Below, one piece after another: positions 46,800-60,385 of a DNA stretch of 64,000 nt (its first letter is position 1; every line of letters begins with the position of its first letter). Both the position numbers and the translations under genes were made by a program. The notes under the pieces were generated by a model. It was not told the DNA's origin. It was given only the letters and a program-made list of their open reading frames with translations, and made no database searches. The stretch spans positions 3,550,001-3,614,000 of the forward strand of contig LR746275.1 in assembly GCA_902729315.2 (NCBI GenBank), in the 5' to 3' direction. This DNA comes from Spirodela intermedia (lineage: Eukaryota; Streptophyta; Magnoliopsida; Alismatales; Araceae).

Positions 46800-46986
46800 A
46801 TGCTCGACGTGGATGGGTACCGGGGCAGGAGCGGCGGCGGCCGCCGCCGCAGCGGCGCTGGCAGTGACAGATCTAGGCGCAGGGACTTACTGTCTCACCG
46901 CTCGTCCTTCGAATGGGAAGAGGGTTTGCGGGACATCAAGCCTCGCGGGGATCATTCGTGCTCCGTCCACGGCGGTTGCCTCGAAG
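46800..46986 (+). CDS. Possible first coding exon of the TRM-like gene
   Basis: ATG at 46800 opens a Gly/Arg/Ser-rich frame (MLDVDGYRGRSGGGRRRSGA) that stays open to a donor TCGAAG/GTGCGG. Its phase (one extra base) fits the acceptor TGTAG/GCC at 48836, which leads in frame to the ATG at 48874. I do not recognise the peptide, and a one-in-three phase match is weak support, so this is only a candidate. Confidence 0.3.
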
Positions 46987-48873
46987 GTGCGGATGGCTGA
47001 AAACTTTCGGTTTCTTAAGGCTATCCTCTCTCACACGATAATTCGCCGACATTCTCTGGAAATCGCCTTCTGTTCTTCGACGCGCGTTCTTTCCTCAAAT
47101 CTCGCCACTGATTTAGCTCGAAGCCGTTGACTTCCGTCGATTCGTCTGTTTCGGTAGTTCCTCTGCTTCCAACCGAGTTCTTCGCTTCGACCCTCTGCTC
47201 CGCGCTGCGTTGACCTTTGCGCGATTAAAGGAAAAGGAAAATCACCATACCCGATTGGGTACCCTCGCTCTCATCTACAAGATTTCCCGCCAGAGCGATT
47301 CAGAAGAACGAACCTGGAGTGGTTCAAAACCTGTGTTCCTTTTTCCTTTCTCCCTTGTCTCGGTCATGGGCTCTTCTCTCGTCATCATGAACGGCACAGA
47401 GCCTTTTGTCCCCAGAGCCAATGTTGTCCCTTTCAGGGGAAGATCAGGCTGGCCCTGAACCATCTTTTTCTCACTGGTCTTATTTTCCTACCCGGAAGGT
47501 GATGAGTATGCTCTTGAATTCTTTTGCTTTCCCCTTTCTTTCCGTTTGAAAGCTTCTTGACTATCACCGTGGGTTGCATCCTTTCAAACCCTTGGGGCGG
47601 GTAAGATGGTTTTATGCACTGTTCCTCGTGAGGATTAGAGCATTGTGGAACTGGGCAGGTAGGATTTTCAGTGGTTACCACTGCTGAAAGATTTTCGTCT
47701 CTCTCTCTCTCTCCCTCTCTTTCTTACTCTACTCCCTCGTTTGTGACCTCAGTCTAATGGGACAGTGGTGGGTAACCATGGGTAATGGGCTCACTGATAA
47801 TCAGCCTTTCTGAAATTATATTTTTGAGATACTGGGGCAATATTTATCTATCTAGATGTAAGTATTGATGTGTGTGTGTGTGTGTATGCATGCTGATGGT
47901 GGATGAATCTAGCGATAATCTTTTGATGATATGAATCGATGTATGTAGCAGTATCTGATCTTTCTTGGGCAACTTTACCAGTCATGAGTGTGGCGAATCC
48001 TGCCTTCCTAGCAGGGATGGCCCAGATATAGAAGCCCTCCCTCTCCCTCTTCTACCAGTCCTGAGTGTTCTTGGTTGGGTTTTTTGTTGTCTTGGGTGTT
48101 GTGGGGTTGGGTGCCAACTACCGTAGGGGATGTGGGTTGCCCCAGTTTCATCATTCTCAGGACATATCTAGTTGGATCCTGATGTGTTATTTGGTTAATT
48201 TTTTTTATACGATCTGCATCATTCAGCTCTAGATTTCATCGCAATGGCTTTGTTTGCTGTAATTGTGCTTTGAAGACAGATTAACTGAAACTCAACGCAT
48301 AGTGATTTAGAACAAGTCAACGCTGACTTGTACAGGTTTATGCCTACAATTCCGGTGATTTATTTGCTCCTTCGGAGGAGAGTTTCTTATATGCATCCTG
48401 GTGGACCTCACCAAACGCTGGATCTGTGAACCATGAAAGCGAGCCAATTTCTTGTGAAAGACGGCCATAATCACGATTTCAAGTGGTATTTAAGATTGAA
48501 ACGTGGATCTCATGTTGACTTTGCCGCAATAGTTCCATGATTCTGAACAGACGTCACCCATGCTGTTGCACTGTTCACCATCGTATTCCCTGGAAAGCAT
48601 AAAAAAACTTGCAGATTTGTATCACATCTGGCAGAGATTCCAATTTCTTCCGGTTTTTTGTATTTTTAAAATATTAAATCAGAAAGGTACTTGCGCGGGG
48701 TATGATGGTCAACGACTCGGCATCTTTTCTTTTATTGATTTCCATTCCTTGAGATCGGATGAATGGTTAACGGTGGTGGTGATTTTCATCATATTTTCTT
48801 GTTGCTTCCCCTGAGTAGCGCTGTTCCTGCTGTAGGCCATCGCCCGATCAGAAACCAAACGAACACTGCGACG

Positions 48874-51216
48874 ATGGCATCAGTTTGCAAAATGAAAAGT
48901 CAAACTCAACTAGATATGGTAATTCTGCTTCCTCCCCCCCTTAGTTTCAGTTCATCAGACTTCCACAAATAGTAGTATCATGCTTGCAGCTTAAGAAATT
49001 GTGAGCTCGAGCGGAAGAACGGTTTATGGCTGGTACTGAGGAATTTAATAATTTTTGACCAGGTTGCTTATGAGCTCAAACGGGTTTCCTCGAAGAAACC
49101 CAGTGGGGCATCGATCAGAACGCTGATAGACGAAGAAATGTCGAAAGGCATGCGCTCCGGGAGGCATTCACCCGGTGTGATTGCGAAACTGATGGGTCTC
49201 GATGCTCTACCAGCCCAGCAGCTCTGTTTCATGCAGGATCCATCGGCTCGCTGCTGTGAAAGACCGTCAGAAGCGTTGGCCGAGAGGCGGTCGCGCCATC
49301 AGCAGGAGGAGGAAGAGTTTAAGGACGTTTATGAAGTTCTAGAGGCAGATGTGGCCGAGGGGACCAGTAGCAGACCCATCCGTAAGGGATCATCAAAACC
49401 GAGGCGGAGAGATGAGGAGATGAATTGCACGAGGCAGAAGTCAACGGAAGGAAACAGGCTGCAAAGCTCCAGGCAATTTTCTGAGACTCTGGACGCCCTT
49501 CAATCCAACAAGGATCTCTTCTTGAAGCTCCTTCAGGAGCCCAGTTCTTTATTCGTCAGGCACCTGGAAGAGTATCAGTCAACCTCGGCCTCCTCTGAAG
49601 CAAGCCAGATCGTCGTTCTCAAGTCGTCTAACCTCAGAGAACACGATAATGGCGGCGGCCATTGGGAGTCTGATGGAAAAATGGACCGAAGCATTCGCAT
49701 CAGAGAGCGTGCTCTCAGTAAATACGAGGACGATCTCGTCAGTCACTGCATAAAGGAGCACAGCCTTTCTGTTTCGAGGAAAAAATGCAGTCTTGGAGCT
49801 GAGAGGCGCCCCACCCGGATCGTCGTTCTGAAGCCGAGCCTGGACGACGTTCTGGAGGCTACAGGGCAAAAGTCAGCGGCTGGTCACTCTGGTTATGCCA
49901 GACGCAGGGAGTCGAGGAGATTTGGGGACTGGGAGATGCTGTCTGAAATGAAAGAACGGAAGAAGCTCTCCGGCGAGATGCTGGCGACAAATAGAACCAG
50001 AGGCTCGAGGGGAATCGCCAGAGAAATCACGGACCATATGGAATCATTTGGCTCGGGACATGGTAGATCTCTCCCTGGGCGGCGTGAGAACTCCTGTGGG
50101 TCATCCAGGAGATCTCACCGCCTAGATAAGACCTGCGACTCGTCAACATTCAAGTCTTCAGTCAGCAAGGAGGCCCGGAAACGCCTGTCGGAGAGGTGGA
50201 AGACGACCCACGAGTTGCAGGATGCTGGAGCTCCTGGTAGATGCTCGAGCACCCTGGGTGAGATGCTTGCCCTGTCCGAGAGAGAGGTTCCGGAGATGCC
50301 TCTCAGATCGCTCTCCTGCCTGGAATACTCCTGCGACATGGTATCAAGGGAGGAGATCCTCGCCAGATGGGGCAGCCCATTGGGTATCACCAGTGGGAGG
50401 TCCCGCAGAGATGAATTCTCCTGCAGATCGCCATCCAAATTCATCCCCGAGTCAGCTTTGACGCATGGGAGGTCGAGTTCATATGATTTCACCAGTCACA
50501 GTGGCAGCAGCGCTTTGGTCAACGACGACACCAGTCTTGACTCCCTGAAATCCTCGGAGGGAAGCTTGTTCAGCCAGAGACTGAGCCCGCCTTGCAGAGC
50601 TGAAAAGAAGCGGCTCCTGAGGGAAAGCTACGGAGATCGCCATGATTTCCAGAGCACCCCTGATTTAGTTGACTTGCCTGAGGAGAAAACCATGGTCGCT
50701 GACCCTGATGCCAGCGCCGGATGCGATGCAAGTTACCCAGTTGACTTTGTGCCGGCTGTGTGCACCGAGCTCAAAGAGCTCCCTTGTGTGACCGACGATC
50801 TCATGCCAGCACATCCGTTTGACTCTACTCCGCCGAGAACTGAAGGTCGCCTGAAATCATACGTCACAGAGGTTTGACTTTATCGCCTCTCACGTTCTAT
50901 GATAGATTTAGACTAATCTGATGCTGCTCTTTTTATTGCTCTCCTAATCGGATAATTGCTTATCTCAGGAAGTAGCATCATCTGATGAGTGCCGAACGGA
51001 GGGCCTTCCGCCTCTGCCCATCGCCAAGGGACAAGAATTCTCTTCAGCTCTTGAAGTAACCGAGCATCCCAGCCCCGTCTCTGTACTTGAGCCGCCTGAT
51101 GAGAGCGAATCCAGCTTGGATCGCTTAGAAAGGGTCAAAGGGGATCTTCAAGGTCAGCTCCTGAAACCGTCGCCAATTATCCCAAAGAGATGGGGCTTCT
51201 GCTTCCATTTCTCACA

Positions 51217-51258
<42 letters not shown>

Positions 51259-51819
51259 TCTCTCTCTACAGAATTCCGGCCACAGCATCAACTTCCGACG
51301 TCAGTGTCTGAAGATGCTGAAGCCGAAGGGATCCGACTGACGTTCGAGAATGAAGACAACATGGAGTTTTGCTACCTGCTCGACATTCTTATAGACTCTG
51401 GTTTATACAAGGCCGACGGGGACATGCTCTTCTGCGCGTGCTTCTCGCCGGAATCCCCCGTTGACCCGGACGTGTTCGAGAATCTGGAGAGCATCTACAA
51501 CCAGGTGGCATGGCCAGGAATGGACCGGAAGCTGATCTTTGACCTCATAAACTCCATACTTGCAGAGATCCTGGCCTTCACCTGGGTCGGAGCTGGAAGA
51601 CTCCGCCCCTCAGGCTGCCGCAAGCTCCTGATCGAAGAGGTCTGGGAGTCGTTGCTCAAGTCAACGGTCTACGATGCCTGTGCTTCTCAAGGGAAGGACG
51701 TTGAGGAGTTGACCTGGCGGGGCTGTGGAGCTGACTTTGATGGGGTGGGGAGGGAGATTGAGAGGATGCTGAATGACGATCTCCTGGAAGAACTGGCCAC
51801 CGAGGTCAGCTCCATTTAG
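48874..51819 (+). CDS. DUF3741/DUF4378 protein, TRM (TON1-recruiting motif)/LONGIFOLIA-like
   Basis: Exons 48874-48918, 49063-50871, 50969-51152 and 51272-51819 give 861 residues from this ATG; an upstream exon may add more. TRM proteins bring the TON1-TRM-PP2A complex to cortical microtubules and shape cell elongation. Visible are the DUF3741 motif SPGVIAKLMGLDALP (51-65), KTLIDEEM-like IRTLIDEEMSKGM before it, a long Ser/Arg/Glu-rich disordered middle, the EHPSPVSVLEPP motif in exon 3 (of this model) and a C-terminal DUF4378 with YLLDILIDSGLY, SIYNQVAWPGMDRKLIFDLI, NSILAEIL and MLNDDLLEELATEV. Introns are GT-AG; the last has a (CT)n tract (51220-51269) directly before the acceptor. The N-terminus is the uncertain part. 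Confidence 0.88.
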
Positions 51820-52167
51820 ACAGACAACGAGCTGCCAAGAGGGCTATGGTTTCCGGGTTTCCAAATAAGAAGTCAGCCTGCAGGAGATGATCCCATTCCC
51901 AAAATTGTACAGGGCAGTCGATCCAATAAGGCAGCAGGGATTCCGGAATTAGAATAGAAAGATGGAGAGAATAAAAATCAGCACAACCAAGGACTGAACA
52001 GAGACTACAGCCCAATGCCAGGACCGCCAGCTGTATATTATCACCATTTGTTTCATCAACCATTGGGGGGGGGTTGACTCTCCCCCATGAAGCCTCACCC
52101 ATCTCAGCTGCCGCCACCCACCGCCTGCCACCGCCAAGTTACCCTCCATTCCCCAGCTGATGGCGGC
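51820..52167. other. Tail-to-tail spacer between TRM-like (+) and RABE1 (-) genes
   Basis: About 350 bp holding both 3' UTRs. Includes a G-run at 52066-52074. No other feature seen. Confidence 0.5.
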
Positions 52168-52793
52168 TCAAGAAGTGCTGCAGCAGGCTGATCTCTGGGC
52201 AGTGGCGCCACCCGCTGCTGCCTGGTCTGCCTTGTTCATCTTGATTGTCCGATCCTGCGGCGGCATAATCTGCAGGAGTTAGTTTTGATGATCTTTGATG
52301 GTTCTGCTGGTCAACTAATGGGGCAACCCACCTCAGGCTTGGCGTCGGTGTCGGCGAGCCTTTGCTTGATATCTCTGGCTATTGAAAAGAAGACATGCTC
52401 CACATTGAGATTCGTCTTGGCACTCTGGAGAAGATAATTTTCAGACAGATGACCCCCACAAAACCAGCAGCTTGGCCACAAATTTTTAACCAGATATAGC
52501 AATGGCACAACTCACAGTCTCGAAGAACTTGATGCCATATTCGTCAGCGAGGGCCTGTCCCCTTGAGGTCGGCACAGCCTGGAGAGGTGGGTCTCTCTTA
52601 GGGTTATATTGTAGGAGGTGTAAGAATCATCAGTTGCAAGGGTCAGAGCCCCTGGGGCTTACCCTCTTGCTTTCATCCATGTCCGCCTTGTTTCCCACCA
52701 GAATCTTGTTGACATTGTCCGAAGCATGCTGCTCAATGTTCTGGATCCAATTCCTTATATCTGCTCAATATTGGGAGATTGGGGACGATGGGT

Positions 52794-52831
<38 letters not shown>

Positions 52832-54740
52832 CGCATGCACAGGGAGTAGCAGAGGGACTTACTGTTGAATGATGACTCGTCGGTAACATCATAGACCAGC
52901 AAAATGCCCATTGCACCTCGATAATAAGCTGTGGAGAAGACACAGGATTCAGTGAAGAGAGAGAATACCACTGAGACGCCTTCCACGAAGAACTTTAAAA
53001 AAAAAAAGAGGAAAACATGAAAAAAAGACAAAATTAGCACAAGGATGGGTAAGAAGAGCACACCAGTGGTGATTGTTCTGAACCGTTCCTGGCCAGCGGT
53101 ATCCCAAATCTGGAGCTTGATCCGCTTGCCATCTAACTCTATGGTCCTTATCTTAAAATCAATGCTGCAACGTATTGGTCTTAGAATCTATGCCCATATG
53201 GTCTTCAAAATGGCACATTAGAACTGCGAACTATATAAGATCATATTGTGGAGATACAAAAATTATCTGTACGCCGGTTGGAAGACAAACCCAATGGTAG
53301 TGATGAAACTGGTTGTGAAACTCCCATCAGAGAAGCGCAGAAGCAGACAACTTTTTCCGACACCTGCAACATAAAACTCATGAATAAATAAAGAAGCCTA
53401 TAGTTACATACGTCTTAAACCATATGATTCCCATCTCTGATTCACATCCATGTTTCAGCTCACGTCTAGAGTGGTTGAGGGGTTGGCTAGTAATCACTGA
53501 CCAATATGCTGCCACTGCTTCTTTCTAGCAACATGGTAATACAAAACAATGCTCACTCAGCATTCGTGGATTCGATTCGTTTACATGTCCTGCCGTGCAT
53601 AGATATTTGCACAGCACAAAGATACCATGCAATCAGCACAAGAAATTCTTCACCACCTATTTGGTTGAAACATCATTTCTAGGAAATAAAAACTAAAAAT
53701 TACGAAGAGAGGAAATCACAGATAATATAAAAAAGGGAGACTGAGATGTGACACAATCAGAAAGCGAAGGCAACCAGTAAGGATATTGTAGAGAGAAAAT
53801 TGAGCTCAATTACACATAAATTTACTCCCTGATAATCATATCTCTATTTTCATCATTCAACAAAAGCTAAAAGAAGTATGGTATGCGCAAAATATACTCC
53901 ACACGTGCTGCCAGTTTCCAATGAACACCGTTACCGTCACTAGCAGCTATAATTTGTTACTTTTTTATTTCAATGACGGAGATACCTTATTCTTTGTAGG
54001 AGGGGCCATTTTTGTCCTCTTGTTCTAGAATTCAAAACAAAGGTGGTATTCTTTGCAGAGCTCCCCAAACATACTAAACACCATTACACGTATACCATTC
54101 TTCTTTCCCCATTCTCTTCACCACGATCCCGCTGCTTTCTTGCCTAACTTCGTTACAATGACCTCACTTTGAAGAGATAGAAAACTAATGTGATTAAACG
54201 ACATGCCTACTCAACTATTTGAAAACTAATCACCATTTAGCCAACCTGATTTTCTTAACACTTTTGACCCATCTTTCTGTGATAAATTAACGATCTCGTT
54301 TCACTCCTAACCAAGCTATCACAAGCAGGTTAAAGCCGTGCAACTGGCTCAGTGTTGCTGCAGTAAACCTGACCAATTGTCCCCAATAACAATTTCAATC
54401 CAGTCCAAACTGAAGAAGAATTAAATAGTTGCTTGGGTTACAGTCTACACTATCACCGTTCAAAATGTTTCAAGATATAGACGCCAGAACTATTCCCTAA
54501 CTTGGAGCAAGAAGATAAATGGCTAATGCCAAATGTTTTTACCGTCTATTTCCTCACTTCTGTAGCCAAATCAAGATAAGCCACAGCTTATTATTAAATC
54601 TAGAAATTGGAAACGCGACAGGGTAAATCACTGAACCACATGTACATAACTGAAAGGTACAACCATTGGATAGAGGAGAAAATGTCAACTTCTCTCACTA
54701 CTGAAAATACTCCATATCTATCTTTTTTTTCTTCTTCTGA

Positions 54741-54774
<34 letters not shown>

Positions 54775-55991
54775 TTACTCCACAAGAAGCCAAACCTGTA
54801 AACATTGGTGATTATCATCAACAATTGATGGCCAAAAAAAAAAACTGAATGCATTTTTTAATGATAGTATAAAAGTGCTTGTTTCTCTCGGATAAGTGCC
54901 CAAAATGATTGAAAAGATGACAACCAAGGCTACCAGGCGACGATGTTGATTGAGACAAGCATCTGACAAGATTGCTTGCCTAGGCACCTGAACACCAGGC
55001 CTTCCGAAAACCCCAGTCATTTTAACAAATGGACGACCAGTCAGTATAGGCAATTCCTAGAGTAATATAAGAATATGCTAATGGTTCCAAGATCAAACAA
55101 TTTTATAGTACAGCATCCGGCATATGTTAATTGGAAGCAAAAAGAAAATGAAACTAGAAGCTGTCGAAACTTAAAAGAGCTGAATTACTGTCACTCGGAA
55201 TATGACCGTTGGATAGAGCACCCAACCTTTTGGATTGTCAACCATTCTCCACGGACAAAATGTTTGATGGTAACCATCCTTCAGGGAACTTAGGGTATGG
55301 TATATAAGCCTTAATTAGACATGACTCACGAACAAAATATAAACCTTGCCAATTATTAAATATCGTAAAATTATTAATGGTATTAAACATCGTAGAATGA
55401 GACCCGAGCCCGGGATTATTTTCACGCGTAATTGAATCATTAATAATCCTAGATACGACCATCATCACCACGGAAGCCAGGCATAAATTTTTGGAAAACC
55501 TAGTTTGCGAACAGATGAGTGAAGGTAAGCGCCCCTATCCCAAATGGGCACGTCATATCCTACTTAATCGGATGCCCCTCTCAAGAGTAAGCAGACGTAA
55601 GAGAATGTAAACGCAGAATCAGACGAGGGGATTCTAATCAAACCAAGCATATGAGAACGAAGACGATACGAGCCTCGAGTGGGGTAAATTCACGATCCCA
55701 CCCGATCAACACCTCCAATAGTAACAACGACGCGCGAATAAGACCGACGAGTGAAAACCTCGGGATATCGATTTCGCACGGTGCCCACATAGACAGGCGG
55801 ACGAGGAGCGAGCACGAAGAGCTCCATCTCCAAGAAACAATGCGCAATCAACACCGACAAACAAAAGTCCCCGCCAGGAATTGGGACCAAAGGCGAGCAT
55901 AGACCGTGCATCACTCACCGCTGTCGCCGATGAGAAGGAGCTTTATGAGGTAGTCGTAGTCCGCCCGAGCCCTAGCAGGAGGAGCAGCCAT
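52168..55991 (-). CDS. RABE1: Rab GTPase, RABE1 (Rab8) subclass, 8 exons
   Basis: Exons, in transcript order: 55919-55991, 53291-53363, 53064-53164, 52863-52928, 52663-52760, 52516-52578, 52332-52424 and 52168-52269, giving 222 residues. RABE1 proteins direct post-Golgi traffic to the plasma membrane. P-loop GDSGVGKS (22-29), switch [15 protein letters not shown], switch [13 protein letters not shown] (69-79), NKAD (128-131) and SAK (159-161) are all intact. [20 protein letters not shown] and [20 protein letters not shown] are Rab8-subclass sequence. Cys218-Cys219 three residues from the end are the expected geranylgeranylation sites, although the tail after Ala-Lys-Pro-Glu is unlike the usual RABE1 tail ([20 protein letters not shown]). 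All borders are GT-AG. Intron 1 is 2.6 kb. Confidence 0.95.
52797..52829 (-). repeat. (CT)n microsatellite (sense strand) in RABE1 intron 4
   Basis: (GA)n on the plus strand, so (CT)n in the RABE1 pre-mRNA. It lies within the 102-base intron between exon edges 52863 and 52760. Confidence 0.95.
53364..55918 (-). other. RABE1 intron 1
   Basis: A 2.6-kb AT-rich intron. It contains a (TA)n microsatellite (54747-54770). No nested gene or recognisable transposon is seen. Confidence 0.6.
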
Positions 55992-58900
55992 CGACAGAGG
56001 GGAGAAGACAACTAGGCAGCGGAATGGAAGAAACGAGCCCCGACAGACTGCGAGCTTTGGTCTTCCCTTCACCTACTAAACGGAGTCACCGTCACCGTTA
56101 ACTCCCAAAGTCTCCGCCGCCGCGTTCCATTCAGTGCCGTAGGTAGCGGTCTGCTCGGCCGCTGGAACATGACAAACGAACTAGCACCCTCTCGCTGGGT
56201 CAGCTCGACCCTTAATCCCGCCAGGAACATAGCCCCCGAATAGGCTTTCCTTATTCTGATCTGGCAGACACGGATTAGCTGGTGTCAACTACCGTGAACA
56301 CCCAATGATTGGGTTCTGACCCCCCCCCGGCCCCACGGATTGTCAGGCCCATTGAGAATGACTCACCTCGGCCCACAACATTTGGAAGGAAAGCCCATAA
56401 GTATGATAAAGTAAGCCCATTAAATTGACGATTCGGCCCGTTGTGGATAATAAAGCGCCCGATAACGGTGCTATATTCAGCCCATTAATGGACTTGATCG
56501 GCTTTATATTGGACTGCAGTCCAGTGGTCGCTGGAATGATAAGAGGAGGATAAATGGACGTGATAAAGCAGCCAATCTGGCATATTGGGCCGATAGATAG
56601 GTCAGCTGCTGTCGGTCATTCCAGACTGATGTCCAGCCCACTAACACGGGTATTTTTTCCGAAAAATAAATAAAAATAGGACGGGAATAGAAAACAGGCC
56701 CATTAAAGTCATATTGGGCTTTTCGTAGGTAGTTGACGCCCATGTATTGAATTGACCATTTAAAGCAGGCCCATTAAAATATGGGCCGGCCCAAAGTAAG
56801 CTGTTAATATAAAAACAAATAATAAAAAGAGGGGAAAAGGGAAAGGAAAAAAGGAGGGGCCGGCGGCGGAAAGGTAGCATATACTGGGAAGATGCTCCCC
56901 ACTCTCCGCATACAGAGTGGCGCGGCGATCGCAGCCTTCAAAATTTTTGAAGTGCCTCTCTCGGAGTGCGCCGGCGTCCTCTTCGAGAGGGGGAGGGCAG
57001 CTCCGCTGGCTCCTCCGGCGATGGAATAAGCAGGCGGAGCCGCCGACGGTTCCGGCGTCGACGGAGAAGATGGAGATGCGCCGCTGGCGATCCGGCCGTC
57101 CGAGGGCAACTTAAGATCTTTGGCAAGTTTGTACGCGTCGATTTTGTTATCTCTCGCTATCTCACTTGTTCTTGCGAGATCCGGATCCAGGGTGGCCGTG
57201 ATCGAGGAAGATCTGTACCTTATTTTTTGCTCCCGTTCACGCGATTTGGTTGAATTCTGTGTGCATCGTTCTCCGTGATATCGAAATTTTGCTCGTCCGT
57301 TCACAAATTCGGATCTACATTCGAGAAATCAGGGAAGATCTGAAGGTAGCCTCCAATGTGGAATGATAATCGAGTGGCTGAAGAAGGGATGGGGAAGTGG
57401 AGATCCATTTTACATCAGCTAGATGTGAAGATCGATGCTCTAGAGCCACGGAGAACAGTCTCGAGAGTCCGGCAAATGTATGGGGAAAAGGAGAGGTCTC
57501 CTCTCTTCTTCCCTGCATGGTGAGTGCAGGAATCTCTCCCCTTCATCCTAGCAGCTTCCCAAACTGGAAAACATTTTCCGTTCTACAATCTGCAGTCCGA
57601 TCCCACTTGCCTTCGATCATTTTTTTTCCGAATTCTACTAACACTGAGCTATCTCAAGACCGAAGATGACTTCAATCATTTCCACCGCCTTCTCTCAATC
57701 ATTTATGGCAAATGAGACACCTCTTATCATTCCCCCAGATATCTCAAGACTGAGCTATCTCAAGACCGAAGCTGGTCAATCCTTTCTCCTGGCTTCTTCG
57801 TTGGTCATTGCGCAGAAGTTGTCGGCGCGATCTGACCAGGAAGACTTTCTTTTTTTATATCTAAACTTAGCATTCAACTCCGATCTTAAATTGATATGAA
57901 ACTGAGCATTTACTATGAGCTGATTGCTCATCGTAAAACTGATATTAAATTTACCCAATATAAATGGAATTTTTCGTTTCAATATTATACGTGAAAAATC
58001 ATTATAGCTAAGGTGACTTAATATTCGAAAATGAGAAGTGTGAGAATTAGGAAGAGAAGATATTATCCGATTTAAGAATTATGATTATACCTCGTAGATT
58101 AAAATCATATGATCATGTTCAAGCAAACCCAACATGATAAAATCGAACGATATAGATCATGTGATTCCAAATCGCCCACATACATTATAAAGTAAAATTA
58201 TGTGTTTTAAACCTTGAAGTAGCCAAACTCTATAGATAAAAACGGTAATAAGATTGAAAAGAATTGACCTGCTTGCCGAATATGAAGGGAGGTAAGCCGG
58301 TCAAAAATTCAAACTCAAGACATCTCATTTGTTAGTCAATTGTCAACCCATGTAATGGTCAACGTGGCTATTTGATATAGGACAAAATAACCACAAGTTC
58401 CAAACAAGGTAAGTAGGGCATTTACGTCAAATCACCCTATTTGATAGAATGAGAAAGTTCGCATTGAGACTGGAGAGTGGGGGTGGTATGTCAAGTGTAT
58501 GCACCGTCTCATTAATCTTAATCATGCTCCTGATTCAAATATGATCATATTATTTTGGGGTTTTCTAGTTCTATCTTCCCACAAACTATGCTAATAATTG
58601 ATAAACACGTGTATTTGTCTCCGTACTCATATCTCCCTAAAACCCCTTGTCAACTTTATTTATAGGCTCTAGGGTAACTAGGTGTTATACTCATTTAATA
58701 TTTTTTAATCTTCCACTAATATCATCAAAAAAGTTTTAAAGCAAAGAATGCCCTCTTATTAATAAAGGGAAGTTACATAATTATAATTAAATCATTTTCC
58801 TAATGACTATATGATTAGAAAATCAATAGCATGATATGTGCTGATAAAATATTTGATTCATTAGTGATTGTAATGAAATCATGCTATTTATAATTTTAAA

Positions 58901-60385
58901 AGCATATTTTACTGACAAAAATTTCTTGCTTTTTTTGGTTCCATACATAATTATTAAATGATGTATATAACACCCTAATTTCAACCAATTAAATGATGGA
59001 ATGACAATACAATTACCCATTAAATGATGCAATTATTTAATAAGTAAGAAGATATCAAGATACGTTAAAAAACATATATACTTATAGATTACAACTTATA
59101 CATATAAAATGAATGATGATGCATGACTCCAACGCATCATAGACATACTTAAAACCAAAAATAAAGTCACAAAAAGTTAACTCCAAATGTGTTGAAACCC
59201 TCAATTGCCACTGGGTCTAAAATTGTTGGCTCTTGTAGTAAGATAAATGCCCAAATATAGACACAAGGAAATAAAACAAAGAAGTGCTTTTTTTACCATT
59301 TACAGGGACGAACTGCTTCTTGCATGCTCACCTCTTATGGTCAATGAAGTGTTTGATCTCTCACTAGAAAAAATGTGAGTGACGATCTTAAGGAGAAACG
59401 CTGAAATCAACAAGTTATGATATTCCTAGCATTAAATTAGAACAATGCTACCCATGCATCAAATTGTCAATGAACGAAATAAATAATAATGTTGGGGGCC
59501 TATGCATTAATTATTAATATTGTTGTCTGCTCACATAGTCAATATGTCAACACTTTCATAGGCAATGGTATCTCGTCTAACAATGCATTTCATTTAGTAT
59601 AACATTTTTTGTCACCACTGCATTTCACCATTACCCAATCTAGTAATTATCTAATCGGTAGGATATCGTTTTGACTTTTTGCACAATTTTAATGCACAAA
59701 TAGGAACAACTTTCCCTTTCAATGTCGTTAATTGCCATCATGTTTCATAAAAAAACGCCATTAGTTTTTCCTAAATAACGTCATCCACATATTGAATATC
59801 AACAATCTGGAATTGGTATGTTGTTCATGTTCAAGTCCTCTTACAATGACCACAATAGAGAAAATAATTGCCTAACTTACTAGTTTTATCTTTCCAAGTG
59901 TGCACATCATATCATGGTGCCCCAATATTGTTGATAATTATAAGTAAATAATCAAAGTGATGTGGTGTCAATACCAACTTGTTGAACTACTAACATCGTA
60001 TTTACTTGTAGATATGATTTTCTAATGCCTCACTCTGTGATGATACTCTTTTTTTTTTTTACAAATGTCTATAAAGAACACATTTTTTCCATTCATGTTG
60101 TGGGCTGATTTTATTGTCGCTAAAAGATGTGTATAGATGTTACCCAAAAATGCATTTTTTTTTTCTCTCTGTTCTTACTTTGGGGAATTTATCTCTTTTC
60201 ATGCTTTTCACTTAATCCAAGCAAATACCCCGATGACGCACGTAATCGCCGGTGTAGAAAGGAGTTTTCTCCACAGAGAAAGCACCCTCGGAAGGCTGCG
60301 CTGAGGTTCTTGGCCACTTCAGCCGCGGTGCAGCCGTGTTTCTTACCATCTCCGAGAATCTTGGTCACCCGAACACCGGTGAAGG
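55992..60385. other. Gene-poor region upstream of RABE1 and ArgJ
   Basis: RABE1's promoter and leader are in the first few hundred bases. 56345-56800 has about a dozen GCCCA/TGGGC motifs. 56890-57260 is GC-rich with frames open on both strands. A 55-codon frame starts at 57357, and a short direct repeat CTGAGCTATCTCAAGACCGA occurs at about 57644 and 57751. 57850-60120 is AT-rich with nothing recognised. Confidence 0.45.
56345..56800. promoter_or_regulatory. Cluster of GCCCA/TGGGC (site II-like) motifs
   Basis: About twelve motifs, several as AGCCCATTAA or GGCCCATTAA (for example near 56413, 56478, 56697, 56769). TGGGCY motifs bind TCP factors in promoters of growth genes. RABE1 starts 350-800 bp to the left. 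Confidence 0.5.
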
